Source of the DNA: Nitrospira moscoviensis
GTDB lineage: Bacteria > Nitrospirota > Nitrospiria > Nitrospirales > Nitrospiraceae
Direction of reading: 5' to 3'
Assembly: GCF_001273775.1 (NCBI RefSeq)
Contig: NZ_CP011801.1
Span: 62,001 to 126,000 of the forward strand
DNA: 64,000 bases
Every line of letters begins with the position of its first letter. The stretch's first letter is position 1. Below the pieces are notes generated by a model. It did no database searches. It had not been told where the DNA came from and saw only the letters and a list, made by a program, of their open reading frames with translations. The position numbers and the translations under genes were made by a program. Shown one piece after another: positions 7,884 to 17,407 of the stretch.

Positions 7884-8846
7884 ATGTCCGAGATGGCGAC
7901 GTATCTTGAAGCGGTGAAGGAACGGTACGACCTCGGCAGCGATTATGCGCTCGCCGAGAAGCTCGGCATCGCGCAGCCGGACGCCAATCTGATGCGCCGC
8001 GGCCTCAAGGTCCCGAAGCCGGAGCTCTGCATCAAAATCGCCAAGCTGCTGAACAAGAATCCCGTCGAGCTGCTGCTGATCGCGCAAAAAGACAAGGCTC
8101 CGTCCTCCGCCAAAGAATACTGGACCCTCGCCCAGACCGCGGTGGCGGTCATGCTTCACGTGCCCAAGACGCCCAAATACATTCCGAAAAAAGTGGAGGC
8201 CATCGGGCGCGAACTGCGCCAGCTGGAGGCCCAAACCTTGACGTATGAAGGGGCGGAGGCGAACGCCGAGGCGGTCCGGCTGGTCCACACGGCCGAACGC
8301 TCGATCGATGCGCTGATGGAGCGCTGGAATATCTGGAAGAAAGGCGAGGCCCTGTATCCGAATTATCTGCTGGCCAATCAGGCGGCGGCCAAGCGCGGGG
8401 TGGTCATTCGCCGCCTGCTGGTGCTGACGCACGAGCAGATGCTGCAGGAAGCCGTGGTGAACGACGCCATTCAAGTGATGGGGGATCAGCAGCGGGTGGG
8501 CATCAATATTTTTTATGCGTTTCGGGAAGAATTGGACCGGTCTCCCGCGTTTCGGCGCTTCGAAGAGGATTACAGACGCCAAGGCGCGGCGAGGGACCTC
8601 AATGCCGCCATGTTCGATCGGGAGATCCTGATATTTTCGCAGTCATACGGGCAAATGGATCTCGGGGTGGTGGGGCCACCGACGCCCATCACGATGATCA
8701 ATCAGTTGGAGATCACGTGGAAGCCGGAGCTGCTGCGGGATCTCGATCCGGCTCCGCTGTTCGACATGACCCGATATGTCTTCGAGTATTCCGGACCCCA
8801 CGCATTCAAAATGGAGCTGGCCCGGTTCATGAGGTCGGTACCATGA
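7884..8846 (+). CDS. HTH-domain protein with large unknown C-terminal region
   Basis: The 320-residue protein begins with a helix-turn-helix-like segment (YALAEKLGIAQPDANLMRRGLKVP, residues ~20-43) resembling Cro/XRE folds. A helical middle and an alpha/beta C-terminal part of about 150 residues follow (GVVIRRLLVLTHEQMLQEAV, INIFYAFREELDRSP), which I do not recognise; they might sense a ligand. AAGGAG lies six bases before ATG 7884. The stop overlaps the tryptophanase start (ATGA), so it is probably the dedicated regulator of this operon. Confidence 0.6.
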   Translation: MSEMATYLEAVKERYDLGSDYALAEKLGIAQPDANLMRRGLKVPKPELCIKIAKLLNKNPVELLLIAQKDKAPSSAKEYWTLAQTAVAVMLHVPKTPKYIPKKVEAIGRELRQLEAQTLTYEGAEANAEAVRLVHTAERSIDALMERWNIWKKGEALYPNYLLANQAAAKRGVVIRRLLVLTHEQMLQEAVVNDAIQVMGDQQRVGINIFYAFREELDRSPAFRRFEEDYRRQGAARDLNAAMFDREILIFSQSYGQMDLGVVGPPTPITMINQLEITWKPELLRDLDPAPLFDMTRYVFEYSGPHAFKMELARFMRSVP

Positions 8847-10246
8847 AATTCCCATCCGAGCCGTTCAAGATCAAAGTCGTCGAGCCCATCCGGCGCACAA
8901 CGCGCGCAGAGCGGGAGCGCCTGCTGCGCGAAGCCGGGTACAACCTGTTCCGCCTGCCGGCCGAAAGCGTCTATGTGGATCTCTTGACCGACAGCGGCAC
9001 GTCGGCCATGAGCGACCACCAGTGGGCCGGCATGATGCTCGGGGACGAATCCTATGCCGGCAGCAAGAACTATTACCATTTCGAGGACACGGTCCGCTCC
9101 ATCTTCGGCTACAAGCACGTAATTCCCACCCATCAAGGCCGCATGGCCGAGAATCTCCTGTTCTCCACGGTGGTCAAGCCGGGGATGTGCGTCCCGAACA
9201 ACATCCATTTCGACACGACGCGCGCGAACGTCGAGCACCAAGGGGCGCAGGCGCTCGATGTGGTGGTGAAGATGGCCTACGACCCGCATGACGAATCGCC
9301 GTTCAAGGGGAATATGGACGTGATCCGGCTGGAAGAGACGATCAACCGTGTCGGACGCGATCGTATTCCGCTGGTGCTGCTGACGATCACGAACAACAGC
9401 GGCGGAGGACAGCCGGTGTCGATGGAGAATATCCGGAACACCCGCGCGCTGTTGGAGCGCTACGGGATTCCGCTGTTCTTCGACGCCTGCCGCTTCGCGG
9501 AGAATTGTTTTTTCATCAAGGAGCGCGAGCCGGGGTACGCGGACCGTTCGATCCTGGAGATTGCACGAGAACTGTTCAGTTACGGCGACGGCTGCACCAT
9601 GTCGGCGAAGAAAGACGGGCTCGTGAACATCGGCGGATTCCTCAACCTCAATCACGACCAATGGGCGCAGGACATCACGAACATGCTCATCCTGGTGGAA
9701 GGGTTCCCCACCTATGGCGGGTTGGCGGGCCGCGATCTCGAAGCGATGGCCAGAGGACTCCGGGAGGTGCTGGACGAAGACTATCTCAACTTCCGGGTGG
9801 GGCAGGTCCGATATCTGGGCGAGCTGCTGGATCAAGCCGGCGTGCCGATCGTCAAACCGATCGGCGGGCATGCCGTCTATCTCAACGCCAAAGAGTTTCT
9901 GCCGCACATCCCCCAGGCGGAGTTTCCCGCCCAGTCGCTCGCCGTGTCCCTGTATCGGGAGCACGGGATCAGAGGAGTCGAAATCGGCACCGTGATGTTC
10001 GGAACGAAAGAGGCCGGGACCGGGCGCACGCTCCATCCGGAGCTCGAGCTGGTCCGGCTGGCCATCCCGCGCCGAGTCTATACGAACATGCAGATCGCCT
10101 ATGTGGCTGAATCGATCATCGACCTGTACCGGCGGCGCGAGGGCATCCGGGGTCTCGCCATGACCTACGAGGCGCCGATGCTGCGCCACTTCACGGCCCG
10201 GTTTGAGGAGCTTGAGGATCGGTCTCTCGCGCGGGCGGCATCCTGA
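8843..10246 (+). CDS. tnaA: Tryptophanase (PLP beta-eliminating lyase)
   Basis: The 467-residue protein belongs to the tryptophanase/tyrosine phenol-lyase family: LLTDSGTSAMSDHQW, PTHQGRMAEN and the PLP lysine in MSAKKDGLVNIGG. The residues that separate the two activities favour tryptophanase. HFDTT carries Asp where phenol-lyase has Thr. EIGTVMFG has Ile where phenol-lyase has Arg. LRHFTARF has His where phenol-lyase has Phe. The overall wording (AMSDHQWAGMMLGDESYAGS) is closer to phenol-lyase, so it is a mosaic. The predicted reaction is L-tryptophan to indole, pyruvate and ammonia. It is coupled by ATGA to the HTH gene and lies 10 bp before the acyl-CoA dehydrogenase. Confidence 0.85.
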   Translation: MKFPSEPFKIKVVEPIRRTTRAERERLLREAGYNLFRLPAESVYVDLLTDSGTSAMSDHQWAGMMLGDESYAGSKNYYHFEDTVRSIFGYKHVIPTHQGRMAENLLFSTVVKPGMCVPNNIHFDTTRANVEHQGAQALDVVVKMAYDPHDESPFKGNMDVIRLEETINRVGRDRIPLVLLTITNNSGGGQPVSMENIRNTRALLERYGIPLFFDACRFAENCFFIKEREPGYADRSILEIARELFSYGDGCTMSAKKDGLVNIGGFLNLNHDQWAQDITNMLILVEGFPTYGGLAGRDLEAMARGLREVLDEDYLNFRVGQVRYLGELLDQAGVPIVKPIGGHAVYLNAKEFLPHIPQAEFPAQSLAVSLYREHGIRGVEIGTVMFGTKEAGTGRTLHPELELVRLAIPRRVYTNMQIAYVAESIIDLYRRREGIRGLAMTYEAPMLRHFTARFEELEDRSLARAAS

Positions 10247-10256
10247 GGAGAGCCGG

Positions 10257-12191
10257 ATGACGCAACTCTTTAAAGGACTCGAGCGCATCGAAGAAGCGCG
10301 CGAGCGGCTTACGGGGCGGAGCTTCATGGCGGGCGTCTTTGCCGGGGCGCCCGATTTTTCGCTGTTGCTCACCCCGGAAGAACCCCCGGAACAGAAGGCC
10401 GCGTGGGAGGAGTTTCGCCCGCGTCTGGAAAGCTTTCTCACCACACAGGTGGACCCCGACGAGATCGAACGCACCGCCCGGATCCCCGATTCGGTGATCA
10501 AGGGACTGTTCGCGCTCGGCGCGTTCGCCATGAAGATTCCGAAAGAATACGGCGGGCTGGGATTGTCCTACAGCTATTACGGTCGCGCCCTCGTGCTCAT
10601 CGCCGGGTGGAGCAACATTCTGGCCTTGACGGTGGCGGTGCCCCAGTCCATCGGCATCGCCATGCCGCTGCTGTTGTTCGGCAGCGAGGAGCAACGGCGC
10701 CGCTACCTGCCCATCGTGGCCCGCGAAGCCGTATCGGCCTTCGCCCTCACCGAGCCGATGACCGGATCAGATGCCGCCAATATCCGGACGGAAGCGGTGC
10801 TGGACGCCGGCGGGTCGGCGTTCATCGTGAACGGCGAAAAGCTCTGGTGCACGAACGGGCCCATCGCCCGCTACGTGACGTTGATCGCCCGTGTGCCGGC
10901 GAAACGCGAACAGCGCGGCGGACAATCGGTCTGGGTGCCGGTGCCGGAAGGCAAAGAAGCGGACGATTCGGTTCCCACCGCGCTGATTCTCGATATGACG
11001 ACCCCCGGGGTCGTGGTCCGCCAGCGCTGTCAGTTCGAAGGCTGCCGGGGAATCGAAAACGCCTACATGACGTTCAGCGATGTCCGCATCCCGGCCGAGA
11101 ATCTCATCGGAGAGGTCGGCAGGGGGCTCAGATACGCCTTGACCATTCTCAATGTCGGCCGGGCGGTCAGCATCCCGGCCATCTGTCTGGGCATGGCCAA
11201 GCAAGCATGGCTGCCGACGCTCGACCGGGCCAACAGCCGTGTCACGTTTCAAAAGCCCCTCGGCGAGCGCCAGACACAGCGCATGCGAGTCGGCCGTATG
11301 GCAGCGCAGTTGTTGGCGATGGAGGCCCTGGCCTCCGCCGTCTGGAGCATGGCCGATCAGCACCGCTACGACGTCAGAATCGAAGCGGCGATCGCCAAAA
11401 TCTTTTGCTCGGAACAGACGATCCGGTTCCTCAAAGATGCCCAGACGCTGTTCGGCGGCATGGGCTATGAGACGGCGGACTCCAAACGGGTGCGCGGCGA
11501 GCCGGCCTTCGGCATCGAACAGTTGGTGCGCGACGCCGAAATGTACCGGATCGGCGAAGGGGCGACGGACATTTTACGGCCGTTCGTGGCGCGCGAGGGC
11601 CTCAATCTGCATCTGGAGCGCGCCCGGAATTACTTTGATGAGAAGGTGACCGGCCTGCGCCGAGTGGCGGAGGTTTGGCGTCTGGTCCGATTCTATGTTC
11701 CCTGGTACCTGCGGCAATGGCGGCGTCGACCGTGGCCGTCCGGTTCGGTATTCCAACATGCGAAGGTCCGACCACGGCTGGCGTTCGTCGAACGCGCGAG
11801 CCGGCGGCTCGCGCGCGCGACGTTCTACGCCATGATGCGGCATGGGCCAGCGCTCCGGGATGACCAAGGACGGCAGAATCGCATCGAGGAGGTCGGCGAA
11901 GATCTGCTCGTCATCGCAACGACCGCGCTCTACGCGGAAGCGCAGGAGCGGACGACGGGACATGCGGAGGCATGGGACCTGGCGGACGAGATCTTCCGTG
12001 AGACGAAGCCGCGCGTCGCCCGGCAGACTCGCGAGCTGATGTGGAATCGCGACCGGCCGGTGACGGACGTCGGGGCCAAGGCGGTCGATGGAACCTATGC
12101 GTTCTTGTCAGACGGAATCATCCCCCGCACGCTTCAAGATTACCGATCTCCGGAAAAGCGCCCTCTCCGTCCGGAGAAGCAAGCCATCTAG
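10257..12191 (+). CDS. Acyl-CoA dehydrogenase, long form
   Basis: The 644-residue flavoprotein shows the acyl-CoA dehydrogenase N-terminal and middle domains (GAFAMKIPKEYGGLGLSY, FALTEPMTGSDAANI, GEKLWCTNG) and the C-terminal domain (FGGMGYETAD). RIGEGATDILRPFV sits where the catalytic-base region and FAD loop normally are. A C-terminal extension of about 170 residues past the core resembles long ACAD9/VLCAD-type forms that self-associate or bind membranes. The ATG at 10257 has GAGGAG upstream and follows tryptophanase by 10 bp. The substrate is unknown. Confidence 0.85.
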   Translation: MTQLFKGLERIEEARERLTGRSFMAGVFAGAPDFSLLLTPEEPPEQKAAWEEFRPRLESFLTTQVDPDEIERTARIPDSVIKGLFALGAFAMKIPKEYGGLGLSYSYYGRALVLIAGWSNILALTVAVPQSIGIAMPLLLFGSEEQRRRYLPIVAREAVSAFALTEPMTGSDAANIRTEAVLDAGGSAFIVNGEKLWCTNGPIARYVTLIARVPAKREQRGGQSVWVPVPEGKEADDSVPTALILDMTTPGVVVRQRCQFEGCRGIENAYMTFSDVRIPAENLIGEVGRGLRYALTILNVGRAVSIPAICLGMAKQAWLPTLDRANSRVTFQKPLGERQTQRMRVGRMAAQLLAMEALASAVWSMADQHRYDVRIEAAIAKIFCSEQTIRFLKDAQTLFGGMGYETADSKRVRGEPAFGIEQLVRDAEMYRIGEGATDILRPFVAREGLNLHLERARNYFDEKVTGLRRVAEVWRLVRFYVPWYLRQWRRRPWPSGSVFQHAKVRPRLAFVERASRRLARATFYAMMRHGPALRDDQGRQNRIEEVGEDLLVIATTALYAEAQERTTGHAEAWDLADEIFRETKPRVARQTRELMWNRDRPVTDVGAKAVDGTYAFLSDGIIPRTLQDYRSPEKRPLRPEKQAI

Positions 12192-12198
12192 GGAACAT

Positions 12199-13197
12199 AT
12201 GCGCGCCTGGTTGATGGACTCTTATGAAGGAGTCGAACGGCTGCGGTTCGGTGAGGCGCCCGATCCTGAACCGGGGCCAGCGGATCTGCTTCTGAAAGTG
12301 CGATTGGCCGCGCTGAACCCGGCCGATGCGTTTCTTGCAAAAGGCCTGTACCCCGCCAAGCCGCCACTCCCCCACATTCTTGGCCGTGACGGTGTCGGGG
12401 AGGTGATCGCGGGAGGAGCCGGGGTCGAGGGAATACGGCCCGGTGAGATGGTGGGGGTCCTGCGCTGCGACGTGGGCGTCGAACGGTGGGGAACGTTGGC
12501 CGAGCAGGTGGTCGTTCCCGCGGACAGTGTGGCCCGCGTTCCTCAGGGCTGGTCGCTCGAAGAGATGGCCGGCGCGCCGCTCGTCTTTTTGACCGCCTGG
12601 CAGGCGCTCACCCAGTGGACCGATCCGCCGGCTCCGCCTCTTGCCGGATCGGTCCTGCTCGTGACCGGCGCCTCAGGCGGTGTGGGCGTGGCGGCGGTGT
12701 TACTGGGCAAATCGATGAAACTGACGGTGGTGGCCTTGTCACGGAACGCGGGAAAAAGAGCAAAATTGAAGCAGCTCGGAGCGGACCATGTGCTCGATCC
12801 GACGGATACGAACTTGGTGAAGGGTGTGACGGCGGCCCTCAAGACGAGAAAGGTCGATCTTGCGGTCGACAGCGTGGGAGGCGGGTTGTTTCCTCACATC
12901 GTGGCGCTGATGAACCATGGCGGCCGGATCAGCGTGGTCGGCCGAAGCGGCGGGCCGGTCCTGGAATTTAACACCGCCACCCTCTTGTTCCGGCGCGTTC
13001 GATTGGGCGGTGTGTCGGTAGGAGACTACGGTGCGTCGGTCGCCCAGGCAGTATGGAATGAGATCGCCGGCCGGTTGAATGCCATGGGGATGCGGCCGCA
13101 GGTCGACTCCATCGTCCCGTTCGAGCAGGTGAAGGAAGGATTCGCCCGGTTGGCGCAGGGGCCCATGGGAAAAATCCTCGTGCGAGTGGCTCAATAA
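12199..13197 (+). CDS. MDR-superfamily NADPH:quinone oxidoreductase-like protein
   Basis: The 332-residue protein has the GroES-like N-terminal domain (NPADAFLAKGLYP, HILGRDGVGEV) and the Rossmann domain with GASGGVGVAAVLLGK. It lacks the structural-zinc cysteine cluster of alcohol dehydrogenases, which points to the quinone-oxidoreductase/enoyl-reductase branch. It starts 7 bp after the acyl-CoA dehydrogenase and ends the rightward operon. Its stop is 12 bp before the left end of the Tn7-like element. Before insertion it faced the response-regulator gene tail to tail. Confidence 0.85.
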   Translation: MRAWLMDSYEGVERLRFGEAPDPEPGPADLLLKVRLAALNPADAFLAKGLYPAKPPLPHILGRDGVGEVIAGGAGVEGIRPGEMVGVLRCDVGVERWGTLAEQVVVPADSVARVPQGWSLEEMAGAPLVFLTAWQALTQWTDPPAPPLAGSVLLVTGASGGVGVAAVLLGKSMKLTVVALSRNAGKRAKLKQLGADHVLDPTDTNLVKGVTAALKTRKVDLAVDSVGGGLFPHIVALMNHGGRISVVGRSGGPVLEFNTATLLFRRVRLGGVSVGDYGASVAQAVWNEIAGRLNAMGMRPQVDSIVPFEQVKEGFARLAQGPMGKILVRVAQ

Positions 13198-13204
13198 GGA
13201 TGCT

Positions 13205-13209
13205 GGAGT
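13205..13209. repeat. Target-site duplication (left), GGAGT
   Basis: The five bases immediately left of the terminal TGT are GGAGT and recur immediately right of the terminal ACA at 55469-55473. A 5-bp duplication is the hallmark of Tn7-family insertion. Confidence 0.93.
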
Positions 13210-13357
13210 TGTGGCATTACAAAATTTAGAGAAACTTCCTCTTTTCTAACCAATTGATATCACGTTGGTATACAACCTGGCAAAGATAGAAGATATGGAA
13301 ACTTTTCAAATCGGCCAATCCAGCGAGATCCAAATTCATAACAAAAAATATGGAAAC
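13210..13357. repeat. Left transposon end with three spaced TnsB-site-like repeats
   Basis: Three related sequences sit at 13210-13235 (terminal, ending AGAGAAAC), about 13293-13307 (ATATGGAAACTTTTC) and about 13348-13357 (ATATGGAAAC). They match the right-end repeats read on the other strand. Their spacing (67 and 55 bp between core ends) is loose, as in the Tn7 left end. Confidence 0.85.
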
Positions 13358-14328
13358 TAATTCTCTTTCTTCTTTTCTTCAGAAAACTCCCAGCGGCCTA
13401 GGTTTCAGTGAAATCTCATTCTTGGCGTGACTAAATTGGCCTGGTGGCCTAACCCCTGGGGGCGGACCACTCCAGCCTAAACCTCACCTGCCAACTCCAA
13501 AATGAGACCCATTCAACGGATTTTCTGGACATATGAAGGAGATCATCTTCATACAGAAAAGTCACTAGAGGTACAAGGCTTAACCGGACGCGTGCATGTT
13601 TTCTAATCTTCTTCCATACTAGATCCCAAAGCTGATCGACGGCGGGGACATTCCCGCCTTGGCTCATAAGGCCCGATACGCTGGATCTCATCTCTGCGTT
13701 GGCCGGCAGACGATGCGCCGTCAGATGTTAGTCCCAGTTGATCACAGGCGGCCCCAGCCTAATCCGCTCCACTCCTCCACTTTCGAGTCGATCTAGTCAG
13801 ACACGAATGCGCTGAATGGCGTGTATGCGGTGAACCGCACCATCCCGAGAATTCTCACCCTCGGCAACCACCGCGCCACCGATGGTGGAACTCGCGATTT
13901 AGACGGTTGGCAAGATCATGGGTTAAATCATCATCCAGGGCCTGCCACTCCGCATTGCCGCGCTATCCGCGGGCCATATTCCTTGTGGAATACGGCTACA
14001 TTTCAGGTTGTCCCCTCTCTTGTTTGCCAGGCTCATTTTCATCCGGCCAAAAATCGACTGAGTTGGAGCTGCTGAAGGCATCTCGCGTTTCTGAATCCAT
14101 TACTGTTTCTCAACTCAGGCATTCTGCTGGTTGTTTGTCATTAAGCTGACAGACTTGGATTTGGACGACCTATTAGTATCCGTGAAAGTGTTTAAACGCT
14201 TGAACCACAAAAAGCACGCCCGTTGATCATATGGTGCTGACGCGGATTCTGGTTGGGGATGATCAATGGCTGTAATGTGCAAAACTTAAAAAATGTTCGC
14301 TCAGTATACCACTATAGCCAAAGTTCAG
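13358..14328. other. No gene recognised (subterminal region of the transposon)
   Basis: About 970 bp between the left-end repeats and the regulatory site of the first cargo gene. Short open frames occur on both strands (for example 13449-13691 minus and 13821-14075 plus), but none has a ribosome-binding site or a recognisable motif. It may be decayed insertion or cargo DNA. Confidence 0.5.
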
Positions 14329-14344
14329 TGTCGCCCCACTGACA
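14329..14344. promoter_or_regulatory. Crp/Fnr-type palindrome (TGTCG-N6-TGACA)
   Basis: A 16-bp palindrome, TGTCGCCCCACTGACA, centred about 90 bp upstream of the nitrite-reductase start. The gap from its right edge to the ATG (83 bases) nearly equals that of the site before the P460 gene at 40557 (81 bases). It belongs to a set with 29783, 31395, 39042 and 40460. Confidence 0.6.
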
Positions 14345-14427
14345 CAGCCTGCTGATGCAGGATCTATCCTCCCTGAACGCTCCACGTGCTTGGTCATGGC
14401 GTTCCTAGGAAATGAAAGGGTTTGAAA

Positions 14428-15936
14428 ATGAACTCATCAAGATTGTTTCTGGCATTGGCAGGGATGGTTGGCCTTCTGGCTTGGTTGAGCCCTGCCGTGG
14501 CGGCGAAAGATTTCCCAGGTAGCCCGGAGCGTGGGAAGGCCTTGTTTAAGCAGTGCCTCGCCTGTCACCAAGTTGGCGAGACGGCACAAAACGCATTTGG
14601 GCCGGTTCTAAATGGGGTGGTCGGCAGGAAAGCAGGTTCCTACCCTGGATACGACTATAGTCATGCCCTTCAGGAATCCAACGCAAAAGGGCTCATTTGG
14701 ACCGAGGATTTACTTACGCAATGGCTGCATGGACCGTCTGATTTTGTTCGGCTCTATTTAGGCAATCCAAAGGCGCATAGCAAGATGCCGATCATGGTCG
14801 AGGACGCCCAGGCGCGTCGTGACGTCGTCGCCTATCTTGGAACGCTCGCACATGAGAGTTCCAACATGGATACAGCCGGCCATGACTTAAGTATGGTGAC
14901 CACGGCCGCTTCCAAGGAAGTAGCGGATTTAGTTGCTAAGCTCGAGCGAGTGAAGCTTGATCTCGTCCCTCCGCCTATGTTGCCACTACACGATCAAGCC
15001 ACGACCGGTGATCCTAAAGTGGTTGTCGTTGAGCTGACGGTGCAGGAAAAGAAATGGGTTTTGGATAGTGACGGCACAGCGATTATGGCGCTGACTTACA
15101 ACGGCTCAATCCCTGCTCCAGCTATCGTCGCTCATGAGGGAGATTACGTTGAATTAACGATTAGAAATCCATCTTCCAATCTGATGGAGCATAACATCGA
15201 TCTGCACGCAGTGACTGGAAAACTTGGAGGAGCGGCATTGACGACTGTGACACCAGGCAATCAAGCCACCATTCGTTTTAAGGCTACGAAATCAGGTACG
15301 TTCTTGTATCACTGCGCTCCAGAGGGAATCATGACCCCCTACCATGTCACGCATGGGATGACGGGAGTCATATTGGTCCTGCCTCGCCAGGGGCTCACCG
15401 ACGAAAAGGGTAATTCCTTAACCTATGATCGAGCCTATTACATCGGAGAAAATGATTTTTATGTGCCACGCGATGCCACGGGAAAGTTTAAACAATACTC
15501 GTTCTCTGGCGAAGATCTGAACGACTGGGTTGCCTCGATGCATAGCCTCACCCCATCTCACATTGTTTTTAACGGACGTGTCGGAGGATTAACAGGCAAG
15601 GACGCCATGAAAGCGAAAGTCGGCGAGCGAGTGTTGTTTATCCACATGCAAGGAAACCGAGATACCCGGCCTCACCTTATCGGTGGCCACGGAGACTACG
15701 TGTGGGAAACAGGCTCGTTTTCCTCTCCGCCATTAAAAGATGTGCAGACGTGGTTTGTGCGAGGAGGTGCGGCAGGTGCGGCTTTATATACCTTTAAGCA
15801 GCCTGGTTTATACGTGTATCTCAATCACAATCTGATCGAAGCGGTCGAGTTTGGTGCGGCTGGTCATGTCATGGTCGAAGGTGGTTGGAATAGCGAATTG
15901 CTGCAAAGCCTCTATCACGGGTCTCTCAAGCAATAA
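14428..15936 (+). CDS. nirK: Copper nitrite reductase with N-terminal cytochrome c domain
   Basis: The 502-residue exported protein reduces nitrite to NO. A signal peptide (to about AVAA, residue 26) is followed by a class I cytochrome c domain with CLACH at residues 43-47 and a likely axial Met in SKMPIM. The two-cupredoxin NirK core follows. HNIDLHA supplies type-1 and type-2 His plus the catalytic Asp. FLYHCAPEG and YHVTHGM supply type-2 His and type-1 Cys, His and Met. [14 protein letters not shown] supplies the third type-2 His. All copper ligands are present. Haem-fused NirKs more often carry the haem at the C-terminus, so the N-terminal order is notable. The tether probably lets the haem feed electrons to type-1 Cu. 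The ATG at 14428 has AAAGG upstream. A Crp/Fnr-like palindrome lies at 14329. Confidence 0.93.
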   Translation: MNSSRLFLALAGMVGLLAWLSPAVAAKDFPGSPERGKALFKQCLACHQVGETAQNAFGPVLNGVVGRKAGSYPGYDYSHALQESNAKGLIWTEDLLTQWLHGPSDFVRLYLGNPKAHSKMPIMVEDAQARRDVVAYLGTLAHESSNMDTAGHDLSMVTTAASKEVADLVAKLERVKLDLVPPPMLPLHDQATTGDPKVVVVELTVQEKKWVLDSDGTAIMALTYNGSIPAPAIVAHEGDYVELTIRNPSSNLMEHNIDLHAVTGKLGGAALTTVTPGNQATIRFKATKSGTFLYHCAPEGIMTPYHVTHGMTGVILVLPRQGLTDEKGNSLTYDRAYYIGENDFYVPRDATGKFKQYSFSGEDLNDWVASMHSLTPSHIVFNGRVGGLTGKDAMKAKVGERVLFIHMQGNRDTRPHLIGGHGDYVWETGSFSSPPLKDVQTWFVRGGAAGAALYTFKQPGLYVYLNHNLIEAVEFGAAGHVMVEGGWNSELLQSLYHGSLKQ

Positions 15937-15955
15937 CCTACACATTATGGTGGAG

Positions 15956-15985
15956 GGAGGGCGGCGGGTTCTTGCGCCGTCCTCC
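15956..15985 (+). terminator. Hairpin after nirK
   Basis: An 11-bp GC-rich stem (GGAGGGCGGCG with CGCCGTCCTCC, one G-T pair, 8-base loop) begins 20 bp after the nirK stop. There is no clear T-run, so termination may be inefficient. Confidence 0.5.
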
Positions 15986-16169
15986 CCACTCCTATCCTTG
16001 CTTTGTGCTGAGGTTCTCCCCCTCAGCACCAGTTTCCCTAGGGTCGGGGCGGTGCAAGGCATGTCTGTCTCGCAGCAAGTAGATCTTCTATAAAGCGGAC
16101 TTTCAAACCTTGGCTAGGAGCATAGGGCGGGCGAATAAGATTCCCAAGTCGAAGGAGAACGGAACTGAT

Positions 16170-17192
16170 ATGAGGTTTGTTTTTCGTGACCGGCGTGCAT
16201 TGTTTCTTGCTTTGTTCCTCTGGCCCGCTTCATTGATGGGGGCCGAGCCCACCGAATCGGTTGTGTCTACATGGAAGTTTAGCGGAGAGTTAAACACATT
16301 TTATACTGATAACGTATCCAATTTCTCTGCCTCGCAGCGTCTATCACTGCTTGAGGACCCAACACAGCCGGTCCTTGATATTCCCAGGCAAGGGCGCAGC
16401 TTTGTCGTCGAGCCAGTGATTCAGGCGACCCGCTCTTTTCTCCCCTCGTGGGGTAAGCTTGATGCCGCCATTCGTGCCCAAGGATTTATTTTCGAGAACA
16501 CTCCTGAATTCAATCACGGCACATTCGGCGCACAGATTACGCAAGCGCTCCCGGCAAATACACAGCTGAGGCTTCGGTATCATTACGGTCCCAACCTGCT
16601 TTTAGGGACCCACGAAGAGAGCAGACTGGGGGAATCCCGCATCGGGCAAGAGCGTGTCACAACTCATTTTGGAGCAATTGAATTAGAGCGTAAGGTTCTT
16701 GATAATTTGACGCTCCGTCTCCTTAATCGATACGGAACCCGTTCGTACAACGAAGCATTTTCTGGACGGGACACGTTCTTTTGGACACTGGGTACGCATA
16801 TGGAGTGGGAGTTTCGTGAAGGACTCACCTTTATGCTCGGCTACCACCTCGAGCGTGGCCTTGCGAGGGGGCGAAAACAACCTGAATTTGGCGAGGACGT
16901 CTCCGGGTACATTCATTACCTTGAGGCGGAAATCGTTGCGCGTCTAACAGAGAGGCTTTCGATTAGATGCGGAATAGACTATGAAAGGAATTCGTTGACG
17001 TCGGGTATACCTGATGATGATTTTCGAGGCGCCCATGATACAACCTTGCAGGGTGAGATTGAAGGACGATACGCGCTCACTCAAGGAATTGATCTCACGC
17101 TTGGCTATCTTCGATCACAAGGAAAACTGACTTTTGAGAAAGATCTCACTATCGTGAATACGGTCTGGATTGGTAGTGCCTTCCGCTTCTAA
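16170..17192 (+). CDS. Outer-membrane beta-barrel protein, function unknown
   Basis: The 340-residue protein has a signal peptide ending near SLMGAEP. The rest is alternating-hydrophobic strands (FSGELNTFYTDNVSNF, TQLRLRYHYGPNLLLG, LTLRLLNRYGTRSY, IDLTLGYLRSQGKLTF) ending in SAFRF. A terminal aromatic residue is the outer-membrane sorting signal. It follows nirK by about 230 bp in the same direction. The AAGGAG before ATG 16170 is rather distant (12 bases). It may be a channel or haem/copper-related porin, but I recognise no specific family. Confidence 0.6.
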   Translation: MRFVFRDRRALFLALFLWPASLMGAEPTESVVSTWKFSGELNTFYTDNVSNFSASQRLSLLEDPTQPVLDIPRQGRSFVVEPVIQATRSFLPSWGKLDAAIRAQGFIFENTPEFNHGTFGAQITQALPANTQLRLRYHYGPNLLLGTHEESRLGESRIGQERVTTHFGAIELERKVLDNLTLRLLNRYGTRSYNEAFSGRDTFFWTLGTHMEWEFREGLTFMLGYHLERGLARGRKQPEFGEDVSGYIHYLEAEIVARLTERLSIRCGIDYERNSLTSGIPDDDFRGAHDTTLQGEIEGRYALTQGIDLTLGYLRSQGKLTFEKDLTIVNTVWIGSAFRF

Positions 17193-17407
17193 TCAAACAG
17201 ATGGAGTCCTTGGTTGTGCCTCACCCAAGAGATGGTCCTCCCCTCAGCACAGGTACCGGATCTTGAGCTCTGTCAGGCAACCCATGTCCATCGCATACCT
17301 GGTTCTCCTGCAAGCTGATGAGGCCTACGGGCTCCGGGTATGTTAGAGAGCTTGTCTTGCTCTTTTCATGATCACGCCCTATCCAGGCCGAGCCTCACTA
17401 CATAAAC

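Noticed and set aside
8843..10246. Tyrosine phenol-lyase as the name for the PLP lyase
   Set aside because: The three residues that distinguish the activities are Asp, Ile and His as in tryptophanase, although the general wording resembles phenol-lyase.
13449..14075. Short open frames on both strands near the left transposon end
   Set aside because: No ribosome-binding site, no recognisable motif, and they overlap in several frames.
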